From positions 186,001 through 250,000 of the forward strand of contig JASJOS010000013.1 in NCBI GenBank assembly GCA_030068525.1: DNA of 64,000 nt, written 5' to 3'. Source of the stretch: Xanthocytophaga flava (GTDB lineage: Bacteria > Bacteroidota > Bacteroidia > Cytophagales > 172606-1). The notes beneath the pieces are model-generated. The model did no database searches, was not told the origin of the DNA, and worked only from the letters and a program-made list of their open reading frames with translations. This document shows, one piece after another, positions 34,137 through 41,388 of the stretch (position 1 is its first letter; the number at the start of each line of letters is the position of its first letter). The translations under genes and the position numbers were made by a program.

Positions 34137-34326
34137 CCTAAAAGTAGAAAGAGCTATTAAAAACTTCACGCAAGAAGATTTAGCGAAGCAGGTAGGAGTA
34201 AGCCGTCAGACAATAAATGCGATAGAACTGAATAAATATATTCCTTCTACTACGCTGGCTCTAAAAATTGCCAGAACCTTTGAGAAGAAAATTGAAGATA
34301 TTTTCTTTCTGGAAGAAACAGATTAA
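34126..34326 (+). CDS. Xre-family helix-turn-helix regulator
   Basis: A 66-residue protein made of little but a DNA-binding domain: LKVERAIKNFTQEDLAKQVG, VSRQTINAIELNKYIPSTTL and ALKIARTFEKKIEDIFFLEE. It belongs to the YvaO/Cro-like group that uses one HTH and dimerises. It overlaps the membrane protein gene by 11 nt. The palindromes at 33557-33588 and 33605-33624 are the likely binding sites, which would make the operon autoregulated; the membrane protein could sequester or tune it. A strong terminator follows. Confidence 0.92.
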   Translation: MKNNLKVERAIKNFTQEDLAKQVGVSRQTINAIELNKYIPSTTLALKIARTFEKKIEDIFFLEETD

Positions 34327-34340
34327 CCTACAATGAGGCT

Positions 34341-34371
34341 AAAAGGTGTATCCTAAATACACCTTTTTTAT
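34341..34371 (+). terminator. Terminator of the Xre operon
   Basis: AAAAGGTGTAT (34341-34351) pairs with ATACACCTTTT (34357-34367) around a 5-nt loop, followed by T-rich DNA. Confidence 0.85.
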
Positions 34372-34446
34372 TTTTTAGATTGAAGTTTATGTATAGTATA
34401 ATCTCTCTGATATCTCCATAACTTTAGTTGCTCTTAGCACTATACG

Positions 34447-34951
34447 ATGTCTATTCACAGCTTACTTTTTGTATTTACACTCATCCTACTCCTATCTTGT
34501 ACAACTGGATCAGAACATTCTACTCATACATCATCCTCTGATCCAATTTCATCATCTAGTCATACTTCTACGATTAATAGTACAGTAGGTTTCTTTCTGG
34601 ATGACTGGCAACCCAAAACTTTAAAAAACCATCATATGTGCCATCAAATAGACCGACTACAATCACTCAAACAGTAACAGTGGATGCATCTGAAGTTATT
34701 ACCAGAATTCCTTTGGCTGTGTTTGGTATGAACAGTGCTAGTGAAATAATGTACTTGATCCTACTATGTTAAGAAGCGTTTGTTCTCTACATCCACACAT
34801 CATACGGTTTCTAGGTAGCAGTTCATCTAATCTTTATTTCTGGAATGCCAGTAAAACCAATCCACCTCAGAATATACTTGCAATTTCTAATTTATCTATC
34901 CTTTCTGTTTGGCCCTCTTGTGAACAACAGTGGACTTTTGGTTATCTGTAA
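34447..34951 (+). pseudogene. Frameshifted remnant of a secreted glycosidase-like protein
   Basis: An ATG at 34447 opens a lipoprotein signal (FTLILLLSC, then a Ser/Thr-rich linker) but the frame stops at 34677. One frame over, the sequence goes on as KKPSYVPSNRPTTITQTVTV, then VDASEVITRIPLAVFGMNSA, until a stop near 34768. A third frame then gives DPTMLRSV..PHIIRFLGSSSSNLYFWNAS to a stop at 34951. 'V-D-A-S...I-P-x-x-F-G-x-N' and 'L-x-P-x-x-I-R-F-x-G-G-S-x-S-x-x-F-F-W-N-A' recall secreted glycoside hydrolases of Bacteroidota. At least two frameshifts and loss of the C-terminal part show a dead gene. The 180 bp after it hold no recognisable remainder. Confidence 0.7.
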
Positions 34952-35137
34952 ACTTTAGCGGTAAAAGGCATCATAAAAACAAGGTAGCTGGCTAGCTTTT
35001 CCATTGTGTCTACCAACAGACAACGAGGAGACGAGCTATCTCTTTTTTCTACGCAAATAGGTCGCGCATTAAGCCTCTTATTTTACAGGAATCACATAAT
35101 ACATACTTAGTTTGTAGAAATATCAAAGAGAATAAAA

Positions 35138-35632
35138 ATGGATAAGTTAAGATTAGTAAAAACATTAGAAAATACTCCAAGAGAGTATTTTGAGTTTGTA
35201 ATCAACGACAAATCATTGCTCAATTATTTTGCAGAGGTTTATACAAGCTGGAAAATGGATGAACCAACCTTAGATGAATCACTGATTGGGGTATTCAATA
35301 CCAGTCATTCAAAGGAAGGACAAAGGTTGCAGGTCAAAGCATTTCTAAGAGAGGAAGTTACGCAAACAGAATATTGTAACTATCTTCCTCATCTATCTGA
35401 CTGGTCTCTCACAGATATACAGCAATCATTAAATGAAGATTTTAATGGTGAGGAAGTTATGCTTTACTGCTGCCCATGTGGAGATCGGTATTGTCCTGGA
35501 ATAGCAGTAAAAGTCACTATAGAGGACGATTATTTCATATGGTCTTTTGACGAAGAAAATCTGCTCCAATTTCGTTTTCACGAACAAGAGTATAGAAAGG
35601 TTTTCAGGTCTTATTTGAAAGAAATCTTATAG
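35138..35632 (+). CDS. Hypothetical cytosolic protein with CxCGDxxC motif
   Basis: The 164-residue acidic product has no signal or membrane segment. Its one striking feature is YCCPCGDRYCPGIAVKVTIEDDYFIW near the middle (about 113-130 for the Cys part). Cys-rich turns of the form C-P-x-C-G-D-x-x-C-x-x-I followed by a W-containing strand occur in small bacterial proteins of immunity type. That suggests, but does not prove, an immunity or zinc-binding role. It stands alone after the pseudogene. Confidence 0.65.
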   Translation: MDKLRLVKTLENTPREYFEFVINDKSLLNYFAEVYTSWKMDEPTLDESLIGVFNTSHSKEGQRLQVKAFLREEVTQTEYCNYLPHLSDWSLTDIQQSLNEDFNGEEVMLYCCPCGDRYCPGIAVKVTIEDDYFIWSFDEENLLQFRFHEQEYRKVFRSYLKEIL

Positions 35633-35728
35633 TAAAAGACTTATCTCTTGGTTTAAGAAATAACTTTGTTACCCGATTATTGCTATTTAAATAACTAAAG
35701 TAAATTTTCCTACTATTAAATCATTGAT

Positions 35729-36388
35729 ATGAAATATGTTATCTCATCATTGTTATATGTTCTCATTCTAAGTTCCTGTGGACAACAAGATCCCAATGGT
35801 AAATATTTTGAAGGAAGAATTGAATACAAGATCACCTATATAGCTTATGATAATAAGGTTACGGAAGAAACGTTAGCAGAACGAAATGGAACGAAGATGA
35901 TTTACTCATTTAAAGACGGCAACTATATGAAAGAGTACTACACCCGTCATGGAGATTTAATCCAAAAAAGGATTTATAATCGTGCAGACAATCAGATGTA
36001 TATGATCACGAATGATACAGTATACACCTATTCTCCTGCCCGAAGTTCTTTTAAATTAACCAGCATAAAACAAGGTCAGGATGATGTTGCCTTTGATAGA
36101 GTTTGTCATCATTACTATATGGAACTTACGGACTCTATAACTCATAACAAGATGAAATACGAATATTATTTTGATCCAACCCTTAAAATAAATCCTGTTT
36201 GGTATGCAAAGTATACAGAAGGAGACTGGAATAAAGTAATGGACAAGGTCAAATGTATTGCAGTAAAGTATACAAATGAGACATCTGTTTTTAAACAGAT
36301 ACATACTGCATCAAAAGTAGAAACCGAAAGATTTAATCTATCAGACTTTATAATTGACCCAACATTACCAAAGAAACATCTAAACTAA
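35729..36388 (+). CDS. Hypothetical lipoprotein
   Basis: The 219-residue product has a lipoprotein signal ending LYVLILSSC. The mature part begins with GKYFEGRIEYKITY and continues with alternating strands (GTKMIYSFKDGNYMKEYYT, IQKRIYNRADNQMYMI, YEYYFDPTLKINPVWYAKY). This resembles the DUF4412-like or LolA-like half-barrels that many Bacteroidota lipoproteins adopt; the match is by general pattern only. Single gene. Function unknown. Confidence 0.7.
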   Translation: MKYVISSLLYVLILSSCGQQDPNGKYFEGRIEYKITYIAYDNKVTEETLAERNGTKMIYSFKDGNYMKEYYTRHGDLIQKRIYNRADNQMYMITNDTVYTYSPARSSFKLTSIKQGQDDVAFDRVCHHYYMELTDSITHNKMKYEYYFDPTLKINPVWYAKYTEGDWNKVMDKVKCIAVKYTNETSVFKQIHTASKVETERFNLSDFIIDPTLPKKHLN

Positions 36389-36458
36389 ATTGCACTAATA
36401 CCAATTTCGTTTTATATCTGTACAAAAAATCCTTTCTTTAACACAAATAAGACAGTAT

Positions 36459-37067
36459 TTACCAACTTTGCGGATATGCATCCAGAAAAGCCCGGAATAC
36501 TAACAACGAGATAATTCCAAGCCAAATAAGAACTGTTCTTTTTTTAATTCGAAATCTGCTTGGAAGCCATTGCCTGGGTTGAAATTTCATTCCATTTGAT
36601 GCCCATTGCATGACTGCAGTAATAAGGATCAATAGCAAGGCAATAAAAACAATAGGTAAAACCATAAATATCATTGCAAATGCTATTGTTTCGTAAAATC
36701 TCCAGTTATCTGAATACCATCTGGTCCATAACACAGGTTCCAGGCCAGTATACTCTATATAGTTGTTCCACTCCTGTTCAGAAGAAAATTGTTTTAAGTC
36801 GCCATTGGTTTCATTTACAATCATATAGCCTGGACCTCCAACAATTACAATATGATTTTTATAAAAGTACCAGGAGCGAATGGGTGTTATAGATTGATGA
36901 GACTTTGGAAGGCCAAGTTCTGTACCATTACCTGTATCATACATTAAAGTGCCTCCAGGTGCACGATGTTGCCAATCAGCTAATCCAAAAGCAGATACAG
37001 TGAGGGTTGTAAAAAGATATATTATTGTTAGAATAAAAGAGATACGCATTGGTCTTATAAAAAACAT
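36459..37067 (-). CDS. Hypothetical membrane protein
   Basis: The 202-residue product has an N-terminal hydrophobic segment (ISFILTIIYLFTTLTVSAF), an external middle part with paired Trp and Tyr residues, then two helices, FAMIFMVLPIVFIALLLILI and VLIWLGIISLLVFRAFLDA. An alternative ATG at 37049 would give a tidier signal peptide. No family is recognised. The YD-repeat gene lies 78 bp downstream of it... on the upstream side at 37145, same strand, perhaps in one transcript. Confidence 0.65.
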   Translation of the reverse strand: MFFIRPMRISFILTIIYLFTTLTVSAFGLADWQHRAPGGTLMYDTGNGTELGLPKSHQSITPIRSWYFYKNHIVIVGGPGYMIVNETNGDLKQFSSEQEWNNYIEYTGLEPVLWTRWYSDNWRFYETIAFAMIFMVLPIVFIALLLILITAVMQWASNGMKFQPRQWLPSRFRIKKRTVLIWLGIISLLVFRAFLDAYPQSW

Positions 37068-37144
37068 TCTGAAGCCTGATCACCAGAAACAAATTACTGT
37101 TACAGAGTAGCCTACGTAGGATATTTTTGTCCCTTCCTATCCAT

Positions 37145-37993
37145 CTATTTATCTACCTTTGTAGAATCAATCTGAACTTCTTTTAGCAAAAGTTCATAGT
37201 CTGTATAGCTCTTTCCCTGAGCATCATAATTACGTTTTTCTATTCGCTTCCCTTGAGCATCATATGTATATTGGATCAGAGTAATACCCGTTGGTAATGG
37301 TTCACTTTCTTTAGTAAGAAAACGAACTTCCGAAACCAACCCTGAAGTTGTATACCGATACTGCACAATTGCTACGTTATCTTTCAACTGTTCATTCTCG
37401 TCCAGAAATCTTTCTTCAACTATTTGCTTTTGCTGGTTGTATTTGTATTGTACAACAGCTCCATATTTTCTCAAGGTTTTATTTTCATTGTATTGACGTT
37501 CTTCAGCAAGTAAACCAGCTTCATTGTAAACAAACTTTACAAAAGCCAGATCCTCCAGTAGATTTTCATTTTCATCCAGATATTGTTCTTCTATCAGTTG
37601 GCCTTTTTCGTTGTACTGATATTTTATAACAGCAGGTCCCAAACCCTCTGAGCGAAAAAGTCTTTTTTTGGCATCATAATAACGCTGTTCTATCTTATGT
37701 CTGCTTTTGTCAAACGTATACTCAATAATAGCTTTACCCATAGGATTATCTATTAATGTGTATTTTTTGTCATAGTTTCGGATACAAACAGTATCTCCAA
37801 AGGAGTTTGTATAGGTATATGTTTTCTCTGCATCACTAGAATAAAGATTCTCGCTGAAAACTTTATACGGCTTTCGAGGTTTTCCTTTTGCATCAATATA
37901 TTCATCACTTTTTACTTTGGGCAATTGTCCCATTGCAGAAAGACAGAATGCTAGTAACAATCCAACAGAAGAGATAATTTTTATTTTTAGCAT
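37145..37993 (-). CDS. Secreted protein with six YD-like repeats
   Basis: The 282-residue product from ATG 37993 has a signal peptide (ISSVGLLLAFCLSAMGQ). It then consists of about six units of roughly 34 residues with the pattern 'I/V-x-Y-x-Y-N/D-x-x-G-x-x-x-E-E-x-x-Y/F-L/Y-D-E/A-x-x-x-L'. Examples are IKYQYNEKGQLIEEQYLDEN, VKFVYNEAGLLAEERQYNEN and VQYRYTTSGLVSEVRFLTKE. These resemble the repeats of RHS/YD proteins and form beta structures. No toxin domain follows. Secreted location is clear; function unknown. Confidence 0.75.
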   Translation of the reverse strand: MLKIKIISSVGLLLAFCLSAMGQLPKVKSDEYIDAKGKPRKPYKVFSENLYSSDAEKTYTYTNSFGDTVCIRNYDKKYTLIDNPMGKAIIEYTFDKSRHKIEQRYYDAKKRLFRSEGLGPAVIKYQYNEKGQLIEEQYLDENENLLEDLAFVKFVYNEAGLLAEERQYNENKTLRKYGAVVQYKYNQQKQIVEERFLDENEQLKDNVAIVQYRYTTSGLVSEVRFLTKESEPLPTGITLIQYTYDAQGKRIEKRNYDAQGKSYTDYELLLKEVQIDSTKVDK

Positions 37994-38000
37994 AGAGAGG

Positions 38001-38264
38001 TCAATAAATTGATTGCCCCCTAAAGAAATAGAATATAGCAACTATTTCTATTATATATGGTAACAGAAAAGTACCAATGTAGCTTTTCTCCTTAAAATAT
38101 AAGGTTACATTAGGTAAAAAGCTAGGATACCAGCTTCTGATCATCTCCCATATAAATGAAAATACTATATGAGAGATAAAAGTAATAGAGCTATAAACAG
38201 AATCGTGAGAACCTTGATAGTAGAATTGACAACTAATTGTAAACCTGTTGCACCAATTGAGCAT
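38001..38264 (-). CDS. Doubtful small membrane protein
   Basis: An 87-residue frame from ATG 38264 contains two hydrophobic stretches (SSITFISHIVFSFIWEMI and TFLLPYIIEIVAIFYFF) joined by a loop. No relatives are recognised and it lies only 8 bp before the YD-repeat gene. It might be a real short membrane protein, a remnant, or chance. Confidence 0.25.
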   Translation of the reverse strand: MLNWCNRFTISCQFYYQGSHDSVYSSITFISHIVFSFIWEMIRSWYPSFLPNVTLYFKEKSYIGTFLLPYIIEIVAIFYFFRGQSIY

Positions 38265-38516
38265 AAGCGGATACAGATCAACCAACGTCAATGTTTTTTG
38301 TTCCTGATGCAACCGGATTAGTTCTATGTCAAACTCTTTGAACCGGATAAAATCTTGTTTGAATAGAAGGCAGGTTTAATTTTGTATTAAAGCACGGCAA
38401 AGTAGAACAAAGTTCTGAGTTAACAGAATGATAATATCCTGGTCTCATAAAAATATTTTTCCCAATTAGCTGCAACCCTTTCTGAAAAAAGCATCATTTC
38501 AATCAACGGTCTTGAT
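38265..38516. other. Upstream region of the sigma-fusion gene
   Basis: About 250 bp with no convincing gene on either strand. It should carry the promoter of the sigma factor, but I could not identify a good -33/-7 pair. Confidence 0.45.
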
Positions 38517-39965
38517 ATGAATGATACAACAAAAAGTTTTTGGGGTATTGCCTATAAGCAGAATATTGCCAAAATGATTGGTGTTTGCCTGCGATATACA
38601 CAAAACAGGCAGATCGCTGAAGATTTAGCCCATGATGCCTTTATGGTTGCGATGGATAAGTTTTCAACATACACAAACAAAGGACCTTTTGAGGCCTGGT
38701 TGAGGCGTATAGTTGTCAATGTAGCACTGCAATATCTACGTGAACGGAAGAAATATAATCCGCTGGAAATACGGATCGACACTACCCTTCTGCCAGATGC
38801 TACACCATTATTGGAAATATACGAAGACAATCTCTTACAAGACTATAGCAATGTCGCCGAGGCCGATCTGTTAAACATCATTGGTTTATTGCCTGAACAC
38901 CACAGACTGGTGTTTAATCTATACGTCATGGATAACTATACCCATGCACAGATTGGAGTACAGTTAGGCATCAGTGAGGGCACCTCAAAATCGCATCTGG
39001 CAAGAGCCAGAAAAAAAATTAAGGAACTGTTAGTTACAAAAACTGGGGACAAAACCAGGAGAAAACATGCATTCTGGTTCTTTTTACTTTCCTATAAATT
39101 ATGGGGTGTAGATTTCTTTTGTAAAGAGCAGCTAGGTAGTTTAGCTATATCTCCTCAAAAAACGTCATCATTTCAAACAGAAAATTTCAGAAACGTTTAT
39201 AATCCACAACACATATCCCCTCCCACTATACCTAAGCTGTATTGGAATATAAGCACAGGTTCCATTATTACGGTAAGCATAGTCGCTATCTCTGTACTGC
39301 TTTCTTATTCAGATAGTCAGCCTAAAACTCCTGTAAAAGTTGAGAAACCTGTTGCAATAGCTAGTGGTAATATTGCTGATTCTGTTTCAAGTAACTATAC
39401 GGTCAATCATTTTTCTCATCCGACAACTGCCACCATTTCACGTAATGCCATCATACATACTGAAAACAGTAAACCTATAGAAAAAATGAGACCATTACAC
39501 ACATTAGGACTATTACTCATCCCGGCTATGAGTTTGGATTCCACAACCTTGCAGTATACAATCTCTGATTCATTGAAAAATCAGAAGATACCTTCTATTA
39601 GTGTTGTAGAGCCGCCAACAATTATCCAGCAAGAAAAACCTGCTACCAAAACCGGAAAGGAAAGATTATCGGGAACTTTCTATGCTTCAAAACTTTTCTG
39701 GTCGCCAGCCGACAGAGGTCTTATCTTAAAGGGTAGTCATGTAAGGGTAAATATGAACACACAGAAATTTAAGGGAGATGGCACCTTTTCATTTATTAAT
39801 CACATCGACTATCTGGTGGTAGATGGAACACCCATGAAGCTTGATCAAACGATTGAACTATCAGATAAAAAATATCAGTTAAACGAATTATCTGAACAGG
39901 AAATAGCAAAAAAATACGGAGATAAAGAAATGTCTGTGGTTGTAGAGATTTCACTAGCTGAATAA
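38517..39965 (+). CDS. ECF sigma factor fused to a membrane segment and a plug-like C-terminal domain
   Basis: A 482-residue protein, over twice the length of a usual ECF sigma factor. Residues 15-80 are sigma region 2 (YTQNRQIAEDLAHDAFMVAM, FEAWLRRIVVNVALQYLRER). Residues 118-172 are region 4 (LLPEHHRLVFNLYVMD, YTHAQIGVQLGISEGTSKSH). A hydrophobic segment, IITVSIVAISVLLSY (about 248-266), follows, then a Pro/Ser/Thr-rich linker, then a folded domain (about 385-482). That domain has DYLVVDGTPM, LNELSEQEIAKKYGD and MSVVVEIS, an order like 'VVDG...L-x-x-x-x-I-x-x-x-Y-G...V-x-I' in TonB-receptor plugs. It faces the susCD genes and has a strong terminator. A membrane-tethered sigma factor that senses an envelope partner is my inference. 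Confidence 0.85.
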   Translation: MNDTTKSFWGIAYKQNIAKMIGVCLRYTQNRQIAEDLAHDAFMVAMDKFSTYTNKGPFEAWLRRIVVNVALQYLRERKKYNPLEIRIDTTLLPDATPLLEIYEDNLLQDYSNVAEADLLNIIGLLPEHHRLVFNLYVMDNYTHAQIGVQLGISEGTSKSHLARARKKIKELLVTKTGDKTRRKHAFWFFLLSYKLWGVDFFCKEQLGSLAISPQKTSSFQTENFRNVYNPQHISPPTIPKLYWNISTGSIITVSIVAISVLLSYSDSQPKTPVKVEKPVAIASGNIADSVSSNYTVNHFSHPTTATISRNAIIHTENSKPIEKMRPLHTLGLLLIPAMSLDSTTLQYTISDSLKNQKIPSISVVEPPTIIQQEKPATKTGKERLSGTFYASKLFWSPADRGLILKGSHVRVNMNTQKFKGDGTFSFINHIDYLVVDGTPMKLDQTIELSDKKYQLNELSEQEIAKKYGDKEMSVVVEISLAE

Positions 39966-39993
39966 GTAAACCAACTCATGAGGACAAAAAACA

Positions 39994-40024
39994 CAAAACT
40001 GCAGGAGGTTTACCTGCAGTTTTG
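39994..40024. terminator. Bidirectional terminator between the sigma gene and susD
   Basis: CAAAACTGCAGG (39994-40005) and CCTGCAGTTTTG (40013-40024) form a perfect 12-bp stem with a 7-nt loop. It lies between convergent genes. Confidence 0.85.
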
Positions 40025-40041
40025 CAAAAGATCTCTTCTAC

Positions 40042-41376
40042 TTATAGTGTCGGATCATCAGGGGTATTAAGATTATTTTGTCGTTCTTGTAATGGAAACG
40101 GATAATAATTGCGGGATCTTTCAAATGTGATAGGAACAGGTACTACATCATCCGGAGGAGCAGGACGATCAAACCGGCGACTGTCTTCCAGACGCAGACC
40201 ACTCAGGTACAGTTCCGAACTACGTTGTTTGTATATTTCTGTAAGCAGGTCATCCGTTGTCACCGGACCTGCATAAGCGGCCAATCCTGCATGAATACCA
40301 AAAGGATCACCAGAGGTTTGCGTTCTTACGGCATTGATCTGTTCTACAGCCTCATTGAGATTTCCACTGCTACGTACAATAGCTTCAGCAATGATCAGCT
40401 TCATCTCATCAGGAATATAAGCCGGAATAGGTTGATCTATAGCCGTTGCAAATCCTTTCAGCCCTACAATGGCATCATCCTGAAAACTAGTCTTATCAGT
40501 TGTAAAATAGAAACTGACACGCTGATCACCAGATTCTGTCAATGCAGCTGGAAGTCCGAAATTGTCACGTGCCGCATAATTTTTAGCTATTTGCACCTGG
40601 TTATACAAAGGATTGGGAGCCAGATTGGTATAAATAAATCGGGAAGCAACAGTTTGAGACACAGAATTAGCAGCTGCAATAGCATCGGCATAATTGCCTG
40701 CCATGAGTGAATAGCGGGCCAGATATGCCTGAATTGTATTGGGCAAATCAAATTCCGTACCTGTTACACGTGTAGTGAATTCAGTAGAAGGAGGTGTCAT
40801 AGCAATGGTCTCAGAAGCTTCTTTCAACAACGATATAGCCTGATCCAGCAATTGATCACGAGTCTGAAAAGGAGCACTGCCTGTGATGCTGGTTTGCGAA
40901 ATACCATAGGTAAAGGACTGTGCAAGACCTCCCAGACACATAGCCTTCATCAGTTGAGCATGTGCGGTTACTCCACTCAGCATAGTTGGATCAGAAGACA
41001 ATACAGAAGGTGCATTGGTAATAATATCTTCTGCCATAGCCATCACACGTAAAGGCCGTTGCCAAAGCGACAACACATTGCCATTGAAGTTTGGCAGAGA
41101 GCTTCCTCCCTGATCTATCTCAATGATGTTGGTAAAAGTAGTGATACCCCGTAACTCCCTGGCGGTGGTTCCGGGTGTCAGAATGATAGACTCCAGCGCC
41201 AGTGTAGAATAAACCTGGCGCATCCCTACACTCAATGTGATTAATCCATCCCTTGAGTTTACTACCTGCTGATCTGTAGGACCATTTACGTTTTCGATAT
41301 CCAGCGAACATGCAGAGACTGCCCATATAAGAATAAAGGCTACTAATTTTGTATATACAGATAATCGGATTTTCAT
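40042..41376 (-). CDS. SusD/RagB-family nutrient-binding lipoprotein
   Basis: The 444-residue product has a lipoprotein signal ending LIWAVSAC. It is on the short side for SusD proteins (usually about 500-600). Features: LALESIILTPGTTARELRG, LWQRPLRVMAMAEDII, a TPR-like run (HAQLMKAMCLGGLAQSFTYG, ASETIAM, IQAYLARYSLMAGNYADAIA), MKLIIAEAIVRSSGNLNEAV and the ending YKQRSSELYLSGLRLEDSRRF with YYPFPLQERQNN. The last motif is the hallmark SusD C-terminus. It caps the SusC channel and binds the ligand outside the cell. It lies 12 bp after susC. Ligand unknown. Confidence 0.93.
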   Translation of the reverse strand: MKIRLSVYTKLVAFILIWAVSACSLDIENVNGPTDQQVVNSRDGLITLSVGMRQVYSTLALESIILTPGTTARELRGITTFTNIIEIDQGGSSLPNFNGNVLSLWQRPLRVMAMAEDIITNAPSVLSSDPTMLSGVTAHAQLMKAMCLGGLAQSFTYGISQTSITGSAPFQTRDQLLDQAISLLKEASETIAMTPPSTEFTTRVTGTEFDLPNTIQAYLARYSLMAGNYADAIAAANSVSQTVASRFIYTNLAPNPLYNQVQIAKNYAARDNFGLPAALTESGDQRVSFYFTTDKTSFQDDAIVGLKGFATAIDQPIPAYIPDEMKLIIAEAIVRSSGNLNEAVEQINAVRTQTSGDPFGIHAGLAAYAGPVTTDDLLTEIYKQRSSELYLSGLRLEDSRRFDRPAPPDDVVPVPITFERSRNYYPFPLQERQNNLNTPDDPTL

Positions 41377-41388
41377 AACATAAGCGAT

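Noticed and set aside
40225..40710. 161-codon open frame on the plus strand
   Set aside because: It lies fully inside the SusD gene on the other strand, has no recognisable domain and an unnatural Cys/Ser/Ile-rich composition; a shadow frame.
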